Assembly: GCA_949987705.1 (NCBI GenBank) | Contig: OX465281.1 | Coordinates: 140,478,876-140,542,875, forward strand | Length of the DNA stretch: 64,000 nucleotides | Direction: 5' to 3' | Origin: Thereva unica | Taxonomy: Eukaryota > Arthropoda > Insecta > Diptera > Therevidae | Shown: piece after piece, positions 1 through 10,644 of the stretch | Position numbering within the stretch: position 1 is the first letter of the stretch | Layout of the letters: each line of letters begins with the position of its first letter | Made by a program: the position numbers and the translations under genes | The notes under the pieces: generated by a model | Seen by the model: only the letters and a program-made list of their open reading frames with translations | Told to the model about the DNA's origin: nothing | Databases searched by the model: none

Positions 1-62
1 GTGTTTCATATTCCTGGTGTACATACACTAGTGTACTTTGGAGTAGATGGAAAATGAAACGC

Positions 63-63
<1 letters not shown>
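1..63. repeat. Short inverted-repeat terminus
   Basis: The first 63 bases begin GTGTTTCATATTCCTGG and end with a near reverse complement of that start (GGAAAATGAAACGC). The same sequence, inverted, recurs at about 7921-7973 and 14012-14065. It may be the end of a TIR element lying partly outside the window. Family unknown. Confidence 0.4.

Positions 64-113
<50 letters not shown>
64..113. repeat. (TA)n microsatellite
   Basis: Uninterrupted TA dinucleotides directly abut the tail of the minus-strand LINE. A second TA tract (1621-1664) lies at the other end of that LINE, so the LINE appears to have landed in a TA tract. Confidence 0.9.
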
Positions 114-118
<5 letters not shown>

Positions 119-1618
119 TTATTTATTTATTTATTTATTTAGTCTACTGAATACAAAAATTCTTACAGACTAGAACTAATTACAGGAATTATAATAATAG
201 GAATTATAATAATATAACTTATATAAAAACTTATAAATTATAGTAAATTTTGCCAAACTTAACCGCAAAGCTCTTTAACAATGGTTTTAAACTTATCTCG
301 ACTGACATGCATTTCAATTTTACTGTAAATATTATTAAAAGTTTTTGCACAATGAGTAATAGGATCATGCTGTCCATAAGAAGTTCGGTGAAAAGGAATA
401 CGTAAGAAATTATAATATCTTAACGATGGCCCAGGAACATGAATATTAAATAGAGCAACAAGTTCAGGGGAACGAATTTCAAAACACAAAACATCCCTAA
501 CAAACATAATACAGAAAACTTTCCTTCTTGATTCCAACGTCTGTAGCCCAAGAAGAAGGCATCTAGTAAGATAGGGGGGAGGTTCACTCCAACGGAAACT
601 ACGCAATGCATAACGAGTAAAATTTCTTTGAATAGACTCAATACGTTTAACATGAATTCCAAAATAAGGGCACCAGACAACAGAAGCATACTCTAAAAGA
701 GATCGCACTAGCGACACATAAAGAGTCTTCAGAGTATAACAATCACGAAAGTCCGTCGCATTTCTCTTTATAAAACCAAGCATTTTATACGCCTTAGACG
801 TGATAAAATCAACATGAAGGGAACAATCAAGTTTAGAATCAAATATAACGCCCAAATCTTTAATAAAAGGTGGACGCGCAATCACGACATTATCAACAAC
901 ATAGTCAAAACGAAACGGATCACTATTGCGATAGAAAGAAAAGCTGTTACATTTGCTTGGATTTAAGAATAAACTATTTCTAGCACACCAATCAGCAAGT
1001 CTGTCTAGATCAGATTGAATTTGAAGGCAATCTTGATAATTTGTAACTGATTTAAAAATTTTAAGATCATCAGCATATAAAAGACACTGCGAAAAATTAA
1101 AAACATTGACAATGTCATTAATGAAAATTATAAAGAGAAGTGGACCCAGATGACTACCTTGGGGTACACCAGAGTTGACACTTATCAAACGAGACTCAAC
1201 TGATTCAATTTTAACACGTTGTTTCCTACCGGTGAGGTAAGAATCAATCCATTTAAAAAGAGATGAATGAATTCCAAAACATAAAAGTTTCTTTTTAAGA
1301 ATAGTAAGATTGACGCGATCAAAAGCCTTAACAAAATCAGTGTAAACAACATCAACTTGTGACCCATTCTCAATTTCGTTAATAACAAAGTTTTTGAAAA
1401 GAGTTAGATTTGATGAAGACGATTTACCTGCTACAAAACCATGCTGCTGATGACTAATCGCTTCTTTGATATGGAAATATAATTTGCCTTTTACTAAACT
1501 TTCAAAAAATTTCGGCAATGGCAAGAGCTTAGCAATTCCTCTATAATTTTTAATAAAATTGCGTGGCCCTGCCTTATGTAAGGGCTTAATAAACGAGAAC
1601 TTCCATTCTTCTAAAAAG

Positions 1619-1620
<2 letters not shown>
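114..1620 (-). mobile_element. 5'-truncated Jockey/CR1-type LINE
   Basis: A minus-strand non-LTR retrotransposon fragment. Its 3' end is a (TAAA)n tail, seen on the plus strand as TTTATTTATTTA at about 114-140. Its 5' end is cut off at 1620, where the reverse transcriptase frame meets (TA)n. 5' truncation with an intact 3' tail is the usual product of target-primed reverse transcription. It is related to the LINE at 17200-24231 (same RT motif style) but clearly a different family. Confidence 0.85.
259..1620 (-). pseudogene. LINE reverse transcriptase, C-terminal part
   Basis: About 450 codons are open from the truncation point to the stop near 259. Visible RT motifs in order: PLHKAG...NYRGIA, YTDFVKAFDRV (first catalytic Asp), SGVPQGSHLGPLLF, and LLYADDLKIF (YADD catalytic pair). 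The region DLGVIFDSKL...KMLGFIKR...LVRSLLEYASVVW follows, typical of the Jockey/CR1/I group C-terminus. The endonuclease and ORF1 are missing. Roughly 40 residues before FLEEWK that an ORF search would add come from the TA tract and the flanking LTR and are not part of the protein. The surviving frame has no internal stop, so the insertion is fairly young. It cannot function without its 5' part. Confidence 0.85.
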
Positions 1621-1667
<47 letters not shown>

Positions 1668-1817
1668 AAATAAAGCTTGCAAAATGTAATGAAAAAGAAG
1701 AAGAAGAGAGGTGTCTCCCGAGGAAACATAAAAATGTGGTCATTAAGAATTTAGTAGTTGTTGAGAAATAAAAGTGTTTACAAAAGTAATAGTTCGAGTA
1801 TTAATAAATACATAACA
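1621..1817 (+). repeat. 5' LTR remnant of Gypsy copy 1
   Basis: TA tract followed by AAGAAATAAAGCTTGC and ending ACATAACA at 1817, matching the second half of the LTR at 7285-7605. Directly downstream is AAAGTGGCGACGAGG, the likely primer-binding site. The first part of the LTR (TGTAATATACTTG...) is absent. Confidence 0.85.
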
Positions 1818-1850
1818 AAAGTGGCGACGAGGTAAAGTAAAAAAACAAAA

Positions 1851-2852
1851 ATGTCTACAGCACAGGAAGAGCAACAAAGAGCAGCAATTCTGGCGGCATT
1901 AAATGCTCAATCGCGAGTTCTAGAACAGTTATTAAGAAATAACATAGGTAACAACCTTGAACCTAAAAATAATATACATAATAGCGCAATTCAATTTGAA
2001 ACATTTGATGAAGAACAGGAAACATTCAAGTCCTACAAAGAGAGATTACAAAATTTTTTCGAGCTAAAGAATTTACAGGGAGACTCAGCGGAAATAAAAA
2101 CAATTAAAGCAAGAATCCTAATTAATGCATTAGGTGCAAAATATTATCAATTGTTATCAAGTCTCACTTCACCTGAATTACCGTCATCAAAATCATATGA
2201 TGAATTAATCGTCCTATTGGAAAAACAATTGTGCCCACTCTCAAATGTTCAGACAGAACGCCATAAGTTCTTGTCATGCATGCAAAAAAGTAACGAATCC
2301 GTAGCACAATATGTTGCAGAATTAAAACATTTAGCTACCACCGCAAATTGGACATGTCAAGATCCAGAGTGTAAAAAACCAATAAACTCGGTACTACAAG
2401 CACAATTCATTAGAGGACTACAAGATGTAGAAATACGGGAACAAATATTGCAGCAAGGAACTGACATTAACCTAGAAAAGGCGATTGAAACAGCATTAGC
2501 AATAGAAGCAGCAAAGAAACATAATAAAATGTATGCACCATCAGCAGGAATTGAAACAAATCAGGTAAATAAAATAAATAGGCATGCGACATCGTCATCA
2601 AGTGGCGGAGGAACCACCTCGTATTATAAGAATGCACAAAGCAGCCTAACTCATGGAAAAATCAGCCATAAAAACAAAATCATTGGAGATGGTAAATTTC
2701 AAAATATCTGCCTATGTTGTGGTAAGGAAGACCACACTGCAAGAGACTGTCGGTCTAAGAGAAAACTTAGATGTAACAGCTGTGGAAAAAAGGACATATT
2801 GAGAAAGTTTGCATTTCGACTAAATTACAAAGTAACAAAGCTGTCAAGTTAA
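1851..2852 (+). CDS. gag: Gypsy Gag polyprotein
   Basis: A 333-residue Gag starting at the first ATG after the LTR and primer-binding site. Residues 50-230 are the capsid-like region (ETFKSYKERLQNFF, TERHKFLSCMQ, LRDVEIRE-like helices), similar in style to insect Gypsy elements often labelled K02A2.6-like. A CCHC zinc knuckle lies at C287-C300 (CLCCGKEDHTARDC). A second knuckle starts CNSCGKK but in this frame loses its His and last Cys. Those residues are encoded in the -1 frame, so the shift at 2786-2792 completes the knuckle and joins Gag to protease. Gag binds and packages element RNA in cytoplasmic particles. Confidence 0.85.
   Translation: MSTAQEEQQRAAILAALNAQSRVLEQLLRNNIGNNLEPKNNIHNSAIQFETFDEEQETFKSYKERLQNFFELKNLQGDSAEIKTIKARILINALGAKYYQLLSSLTSPELPSSKSYDELIVLLEKQLCPLSNVQTERHKFLSCMQKSNESVAQYVAELKHLATTANWTCQDPECKKPINSVLQAQFIRGLQDVEIREQILQQGTDINLEKAIETALAIEAAKKHNKMYAPSAGIETNQVNKINRHATSSSSGGGTTSYYKNAQSSLTHGKISHKNKIIGDGKFQNICLCCGKEDHTARDCRSKRKLRCNSCGKKDILRKFAFRLNYKVTKLSS
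2786..2792 (+). other. Putative -1 ribosomal frameshift site
   Basis: The heptamer A_AAA_AAG lies in phase with the gag start at 1851 (codons GGA AAA AAG). A -1 slip here moves ribosomes into the frame that encodes the rest of the second zinc knuckle and then the protease. This is a canonical slippery sequence. Copy 2 has it at 8898-8904. No downstream RNA structure was tested. Confidence 0.6.
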
Positions 2853-3436
2853 TAGAAAAAGAAGAAGATGATGAAGATTGTGTTGAAATATATGAAATAA
2901 AGCAAGTACAGGTAAATGCACAGCAACCGTTCATTGTCGAAGTCAAAATAGCAAATAAAAATCAAAAATTTGAACTAGATACAGGAAGCGCCATGACCAT
3001 ACTTTCTAAGACAGATTATGAAAAGTTGAATACAGGCATTACATTGCAAGATACAAAAGTGCAGTTCCGCACGTATACAGGAGAGAGATTTAAGCCCTTG
3101 GGAGTAGCTTACGTACCTATTCAATATGGGAAACTAAAAAAGGAAGGAAGGGTATTTGTTGTACCCCAGAGAAGGTCACCCATACTAGGAAGGGAATGGA
3201 TCAACGAACTGAAGATAATACAGAAGACACTAGAGGATGAACAACAGACTGATATGCCAAGTATGATATATAGCATAGAAACAACTATCGCAGAAATCTT
3301 AAGAAAATTTCCAGATGTGTTCGAGCCTAAGGTAGGACTAATACCAGACATGGAATGTACACTTTTATTGAAAAATAACGCAAAACCTGTATTTGTAAAA
3401 CCCAGGACAATACCGTATGCACTCCAAGATAAAAAA
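2792..3436 (+). pseudogene. pol: Gypsy protease and RT N-terminus (5' pol part)
   Basis: Open in the -1 frame relative to gag. It carries the retropepsin signature FELDTGSAMTIL near 2970-3000 (catalytic Asp in DTGSA) and the conserved ILGREWI segment near 3180, then the start of the RT region (VFVKPRTIPYAL). It ends where the foldback element begins, so pol cannot be translated through. The protease would normally cut the Gag-Pol polyprotein. Confidence 0.8.
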
Positions 3437-4532
3437 TTTTTAAAAAAAAAAAAACCGACTTCAAAACTACATATACCTATGCATGCATATGTACAAACTT
3501 AAACTAAAAAGTAAAAAATAATATTTTAATTACCTCAAAGCAAGAGCCTTAAAGGACAGTTAAAAAAATTATTGATATTTATATATGTATGTATCTATTT
3601 AATATTTTTAAAAAGTTCATTTTGGAGTCGGTGCCAGCCAAAGAACAATTACGTTTATACATACCCTGAAAGCTTGGGTGCAAAAGAAAACTTACGTTAA
3701 TACATACCTTTGGCTGGCACCGACTCCAAAATGAACTTTTTAAAAATATTAAATAGATACATACATATATAAATATCAATAATTTTTTTAACTGTCCTTT
3801 AAGGCTCTTGCTTTGAGGTAATTAAAATATTATTTTTTACTTTTTAGTTTAAGTTTGTACATATGCATGCATAGGTATATGTAGTTTTGAAGTCGGTTTT
3901 TTTTTTTTTTAAAAATTTTTTATTTTTTACTTTTTAGTTTAAGTTTGTACATAAGGTATAGTTTTGAAGTCGGTTATTTCAATGATGCCGGTTGCGTGGG
4001 CAAATGACTTATTCAGCCACACACTTCCATTGCTGAATAAGTCATTTGCGCACGCAACGTGTATCATTGAGAATGCCCCAACTACTTAGGGTCCACAGTC
4101 AGCGAAGATGAAACGATAGACGTGCAAAGAAGAAAAAACGCCGCAAATAGAACATACTTCTCATGCTTCAGCCGCCATATTGGAACCACAATTTTGATTT
4201 TTTTACAAAATTGTATTCTACTCGTCATACCCTTTCATTTGATATCCATGAAGGGGGTCGGGAAACAAAATTGCAAAATTCGGCCGCCATCTTGGAACCG
4301 ACCGCCATTTTTTTACAAAATTTATATGGGACCACCTCTGAGGTATAACGTACCAAACAAAAAAAGAATCATCAAAATCGATTCATAATTGGCGGAGTAA
4401 TCGCGTAACATACCTAGAAAAAAAAAAAAAAACATACATTCGAATTGATAACCTCCTCTTTTTTGAAGTCGGTTAAAAAAAAAAACATACATTCGAATTG
4501 ATAACCTCCTCTTTTTTGAAGTCGGTTAAAAA
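3437..4532. mobile_element. Foldback TIR element inserted in Gypsy pol
   Basis: The left end TTTTTAA(A)nCCGACTTC mirrors the right end GAAGTCGGTTAAAAA. Inside is a long hairpin (about 3453-3899, arms about 210 bp), a second hairpin at about 3971-4071 (arms near 37 bp around CACACACTTCC), and two degenerate repeats containing GCCGCCATnTTGGAACC. The motif GAAGTCGGTT recurs at 3885, 3967, 4463 and 4518, so the element looks composite. No transposase is encoded. The target duplication cannot be resolved because the flanks are A-rich. Copies lie at 9549-10644 and, internally deleted, at 48479-49274. Confidence 0.8.
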
Positions 4533-7162
4533 GACGAAACAGGAAATAGAATCATTAGTAGAGCAAGACATATTAGAAAAGATTGAAATAGCTGAGGGGG
4601 GTACACCTCTAGTACTCGTGCCGAAACCTGATAAATCAATTAGAATTTGTGCTGATTATAAAGTCACACTCAATCCCCAGTTGCATGACAACAGATATCC
4701 AATTCCAAAAATAGAATAAACTCCACAACGGAAAATACTTTTGTGTCTTGGATTTATACAAAGCTTATTTGCATCTGATGCTTGATAAAGAAAGTCAGAG
4801 AGTAACAACGATCTCAACCCCCTGGGGTACTTATCTAGTAAAACGACTTTTTATGGGTATCAAGACAGCACCAAATTTATTTCACAAAGTTATTGACCAA
4901 ATAATAGGTGGATTGGAAGGTACAATTGCCTATTTTGATGACATCTTGATTCAAGGAAACACAATCGAACAATGTGAGAGACGTCTTATAAAATGCCTGG
5001 AACAACTAAGAAAATATAATCTACACGTAAATAAAGACAAATGCAAATTCTTTGCGACTTCCATTAAGTATTTAGGACATCAAATAAGTGAAAAAGGTCT
5101 TGAGAAAACACCAGATAAAATACAAGCAGTGATGAAAGCAGCACGACCAACTAATATCAATGAAGTCAGATCCTTTTTAGGACTGGCGCTTTACTATGCT
5201 AGGTTTATACCAAATGCTTCAGACATATTGCACCCATTAAATCGACTCTTACGCAACAATACCTCATTCCGGTGGACACAAGCTTGTGAAAATTCTTTTA
5301 AGAGAATTCAAGCTGAAATTGCAAGTGATAAAGTATTAACAACATATAATCCAGACCTCCCACTAATCTTGGCTACGGATGCTAGCCCTCATGGACTGGC
5401 TGCTGTCTTATCACATATTCAAAATGGAGACGAAAGACCCATTAGCTTCGCATCCAGGTCACTTACCAACAGTGAAGGCAATTATAGTCAATTAGATCGA
5501 GAAGCCACTGCTGTCTATTGGGCTTTCAAGCGATTTTATCACTACTTATACGGCCGGAAATTTACTCTTATTATAGACAACAAACCTCTGGAACGAATCT
5601 TTCACCCAGAAAAATCTATGCCAGTTATCTCTGCGCACCGATTACTAAGGTATGCTCATTTTCTTAGTGGCTTTGATTATGAAATTAAGCAAAAACCGTC
5701 AAAAGACCATGCTAATGTTGATTATTTTTCAAGACATCCCGTAGCGCTATTAAGAAATTATATGGAAGATTCTTTCCGCGTAAATGAGATAACTCTATCG
5801 ACCATGACTGAGATGTCACCTATCACTGCTGAAAAAATTCGAAAGGAAACAAATAGGGATCCTGAACTCAGCATCATGAAGACCCAACTTCTTAATGGGC
5901 AAATGAAAGATCCAGAATACACACTGCATGCAGGCATTGTAATGAGAGGAACTAGAGTATACGTGCCGACTTCACTTAGGCCGGCTATTTTAAAAGAACT
6001 ACATTCGACGCATATCGGTATGGTTAAGATGAAGAGTATCGCACGCACATTATGCTACTGGCCAGGAATTGATAAGGAAATCGAATGTATAGTAAAAGGT
6101 TGCACAAGCTGTGCCGAAGTAAAAAAGAATCCGGCAAAAGCTCCCTTGCACAAATGGCAAGAACCACAAAAAACATGGCAAAGAATACATGCAGACTATG
6201 CTGGGCCTTTCAAGGAACATCATTTCCTCATTGTTATAGATGCTAAGACAAAGTGGATAGAGATGTCCATGTCGGCAATCCCACCTACATCACGATCTAC
6301 GATAAGCGCTCTGAATGAAATGTTTGCAAGAAACGGGCTGCCAGAGATGCTTGTCACTGACAATGCTACCTTATTCAAGTCTGAAGAATTCAACAAATTT
6401 TGTCAACAGAACGGCATTGAACAAAGATTCAGTCCACCAAATTATCCAGCTACCAACGGTCTTGCAGAACGTGCTGTACAAACATTTAAACAAAAACTCA
6501 AAGCAATGACAGCTGAACCTGGTAATCTCAAGGATAAATTGAATGCTTTCCTTTTTAAATACCGAGCCACTCCTCTTGTTGAAGGGAAAACACCTGCTGA
6601 ATTGCACCTCCATCGATCGCTACGTACACGTCTTCACTTGATTAAACCATCAGACGTGTTGCCTCGCCCAACTACTGTCGATTCCTCATACCGCTGCCTT
6701 CGACCAGGAGATCGGGTACAAGCTCGCAATTACACTGGATCTACATTATGGAAGTTTGGTAATATAGTAGAGCGTTTGGGGAAGTTACATTATCTCGTTG
6801 AACTGGATCATGGGTATATAATTCAACGACATATTAATCAACTGCGAAAGACAGAAGTGGACATACCAGCATCAGATCGCCCTACACGACCTTGGTGCAT
6901 TCGTCCAATGGATAACCAATTTAAGCCACCAGCTGCGTCCTTTTTGAAAGACCGTCCCCAGAGCGAAGAAGAGCAAACACAAAAATCTTTTTCAAGTGGT
7001 AACTGCAATATACCTGCTACACCGGACAAACACCCAGATCAGCCAGACCAACGACATTCAACTCCACAAACTTCGCCTGCCTGTTGTCCCAGTGGAAATC
7101 CAGCACCAGAGGTACGACGATCCAAACGGGAAAGGAAAGCCGTAGAAAGATTGAACTTATAA
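4533..7162 (+). pseudogene. pol: Gypsy pol: RT, RNase H and integrase
   Basis: RT resumes after the foldback element (KTKQEIESLVEQDILEKI, then LVLVPKPDKSIRICADY). A small deletion near 4720 then creates a stop and shifts the frame. From about 4721 an open frame continues to 7162: VLDLYKAYLHL (first RT Asp), IAYFDDILIQG (YxDD-type catalytic pair), RNase H with LATDASPHGLAAVL and IIDNKPLERIF, and integrase with an HHCC zinc site (ELHSTHIGM...CTSCAEV). The integrase D,D,E core has Asp in IHADYAGPF, Asp in LVTDNATLF and Glu in LAERAV. A basic tail (RRSKRERKAVERLNL) ends the protein. All catalytic residues are present, but the foldback insertion and deletion inactivate it. Confidence 0.85.
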
Positions 7163-7284
7163 GTCATATTATTATTTTCTTTTATTTTAATTATTGTTAA
7201 ATCATATATTAGAATCTAAAACTTTAGTTTCCTTACAAATAAAATAGTTCTAGAAATTGTACCTCTTTATTAAGTGGTGGAGAG

Positions 7285-7605
<321 letters not shown>

Positions 7606-8109
7606 GTGTAGTTTAAAACCTTAAAATAAAAATCACAATAGCACTGCTGATATTTGGCAAGTGGGATCTGTGAAGTTTTTCTTACCATTTCACTAATTTC
7701 ATTGGACATATTTAATTCTTTCAAATTTTTTATTTTCTCTGAGGTAAACAATGCTATTTTGAATGATAACTTCAACAAAAACCGTTCAATAATTTTTATT
7801 AACCGAAAATTTTAATGACATAATCGAAAAAGTCAATACAATTACTACAAAAATTTTAAGGCGCCATCTGTTGCAAAAAAAATCATAATTACACTAATCA
7901 TTTACTCCATGAGCTGGGGTAGTTGGAACTACACCAAACTACACCGGTGTAGGTACACCAGGAAAATGAAACACGCCTATTAAAAACACTCAAAAATTAC
8001 TAGTACAGGAACTGAACTGAATGTTGAATAAACTTGCTACAGTAACGAACATAAACTAATAACAAGTAGCAACGAACGTAAATTAATAACAAGTAGCAAC
8101 CGCTACAAT
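7606..8109. other. Gypsy 3' flank, no recognised gene
   Basis: AT-rich sequence between the LTR and the RTE fragment. A minus-strand frame (7778-7566) has protein-like residues (KNLKELNMSNEISEMV) but I do not recognise it. At 7921-7973 is the terminal repeat seen inverted at the window start. At 8041-8099 is a 27-bp direct repeat (GAAC.TAAA.TAATAACAAG...) that forms the 3' end of the RTE-type LINE. Repeated at 13698-14201. Confidence 0.5.
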
Positions 8110-8484
8110 GATCAGGACCTTAAAAATAGCTCGTCGTGTACGGCTCAGACATCTGTTGATGAAAACTTGCGCTCTGTGATGAATTGGGTGACTTTCCATG
8201 TTTCGCAACCGTACAAAAGTATTGCCCTAACTTTGGAGTTTAACAACCGCAGTTTGGTGTTAGTTGAGATCTGTGCTGATCTCCATATGCGGAACAGGCA
8301 TGCATATGCGCCTCGTGCTTTATTTATTCTGGAACTGACATCTTCTTCTGCACCACCATTTTCGGTAATAATACTGCCGAGGGAGCAGAATTTATCTACC
8401 AGTTGCACGTCACGGAATCTAGATATCATCCGCCTAGTCGAGATCCTAAAGGCGATCTAGCAAACTCCATTGTATGCCACCTGT
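8110..8484 (-). pseudogene. RTE-type LINE 3' end, duplicated fragment
   Basis: The minus-strand frame 8429-8145 reads LVDKFCSLGSIIT...ISSRINKARGAYA...RAILLYGCETW, the C-terminal part of RTE/BovB-type reverse transcriptases. It is the duplicated end of the element at 14132-16900 and stops abruptly at the tandem-duplication junction (8482-8484), where Gypsy gag begins. Confidence 0.8.
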
Positions 8485-8964
8485 AAAAAACCAATAAACT
8501 CGGTACTACAAGCACAATTCATTAGAGGACTACAAGATGTAGAAATACGGGAACAAATATTGCAGCAAGGAACTGACATTAACCTAGAAAAGGCGATTGA
8601 AACAGCATTAGCAATAGAAGCAGCAAAGAAACATAATAAAATGTATGCACCATCAGCAGGAATTGAAACAAATCAGGTAAATAAAATAAATAGGCATGCG
8701 ACATCGTCATCAAGTGGCGGAGGAACCACCTCGTATTATAAGAATGCACAAAGCAGCCTAACTCATGGAAAAATCAGCCATAAAAACAAAATCATTGGAG
8801 ATGGTAAATTTCAAAATATCTGCCTATGTTGTGGTAAGGAAGACCACACTGCAAGAGACTGTCGGTCTAAGAGAAAACTTAGATGTAACAGCTGTGGAAA
8901 AAAGGACATATTGAGAAAGTTTGCATTTCGACTAAATTACAAAGTAACAAAGCTGTCAAGTTAA
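8485..8964 (+). pseudogene. gag: Gypsy gag, C-terminal fragment
   Basis: Open from the duplication junction. It encodes the last ~160 residues of Gag with the zinc knuckle CLCCGKEDHTARDC and the incomplete second knuckle, identical in sequence to copy 1. The slippery heptamer is at 8898-8904. Confidence 0.85.
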
Positions 8965-9548
8965 TAGAAAAAGAAGAAGATGATGAAGATTGTGTTGAAA
9001 TATATGAAATAAAGCAAGTACAGGTAAATGCACAGCAACCGTTCATTGTCGAAGTCAAAATAGCAAATAAAAATCAAAAATTTGAACTAGATACAGGAAG
9101 CGCCATGACCATACTTTCTAAGACAGATTATGAAAAGTTGAATACAGGCATTACATTGCAAGATACAAAAGTGCAGTTCCGCACGTATACAGGAGAGAGA
9201 TTTAAGCCCTTGGGAGTAGCTTACGTACCTATTCAATATGGGAAACTAAAAAAGGAAGGAAGGGTATTTGTTGTACCCCAGAGAAGGTCACCCATACTAG
9301 GAAGGGAATGGATCAACGAACTGAAGATAATACAGAAGACACTAGAGGATGAACAACAGACTGATATGCCAAGTATGATATATAGCATAGAAACAACTAT
9401 CGCAGAAATCTTAAGAAAATTTCCAGATGTGTTCGAGCCTAAGGTAGGACTAATACCAGACATGGAATGTACACTTTTATTGAAAAATAACGCAAAACCT
9501 GTATTTGTAAAACCCAGGACAATACCGTATGCACTCCAAGATAAAAAA
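8904..9548 (+). pseudogene. pol: Gypsy protease and RT N-terminus, copy 2
   Basis: Same as 2792-3436: DTGSA retropepsin motif near 9082-9110, ILGREW near 9295, ending at the foldback element. One extra A in the poly-A stretch changes the last few codons before the stop. Confidence 0.8.
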
Positions 9549-10644
9549 TTTTTAAAAAAAAAAAAAACCGACTTCAAAACTACATATACCTATGCATGCA
9601 TATGTACAAACTTAAACTAAAAAGTAAAAAATAATATTTTAATTACCTCAAAGCAAGAGCCTTAAAGGACAGTTAAAAAAATTATTGATATTTATATATG
9701 TATGTATCTATTTAATATTTTTAAAAAGTTCATTTTGGAGTCGGTGCCAGCCAAAGAACAATTACGTTTATACATACCCTGAAAGCTTGGGTGCAAAAGA
9801 AAACTTACGTTAATACATACCTTTGGCTGACACCGACTCCAAAATGAACTTTTTAAAAATATTAAATAGATACATACATATATAAATATCAATAATTTTT
9901 TTAACTGTCCTTTAAGGCTCTTGCTTTGAGGTAATTAAAATATTATTTTTTACTTTTTAGTTTAAGTTTGTACATATGCATGCATAGGTATATGTAGTTT
10001 TGAAGTCGGTTTTTTTTTTTTTAAAATTTTTTATTTTTTACTTTTTAGTTTAAGTTTGTACATAAGGTATAGTTTTGAAGTCGGTTATTTCAATGATGCC
10101 GGTTGCGTGGGCAAATGACTTATTCAGCCACACACTTCCATTGCTGAATAAGTCATTTGCGCACGCAACGTGTATCATTGAAAATGCCCCAACTACTTAG
10201 GGTCCACAGTCAGCGAAGATGAAACGATAGACGTGCAAAGAAGAAAAAACGCCGCAAATAGAACATACTTCTCATGCTTCAGCCGCCATATTGGAACCAC
10301 AATTTTGATTTTTTTACAAAATTGTATTCTACTCGTCATACCCTTTCATTTGATATCCATGAAGGGGGTCGGGAAACAAAATTGCAAAATTCGGCCGCCA
10401 TCTTGGAACCGACCGCCATTTTTTTACAAAATTTATATGGGACCACCTCTGAGGTATAACGTACCAAACAAAAAAAGAATCATCAAAATCGATTCATAAT
10501 TGGCGGAGTAATCGCGTAACATACCTAGAAAAAAAAAAAAAAAACATACATTCGAATTGATAACCTCCTCTTTTTTGAAGTCGGTTAAAAAAAAAAACAT
10601 ACATTCGAATTGATAACCTCCTCTTTTTTGAAGTCGGTTAAAAA
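9549..10644. mobile_element. Foldback TIR element, copy 2
   Basis: Duplicate of the element at 3437-4532 with a handful of single-base and poly-A differences (for example GGCTGACACC for GGCTGGCACC in one hairpin arm near 9828). Confidence 0.85.

Noticed and set aside
4122..4388. 88-residue frame in the foldback element
   Set aside because: Lies across repeats and A-rich tracts, no similarity to a known protein, absent from the third copy.
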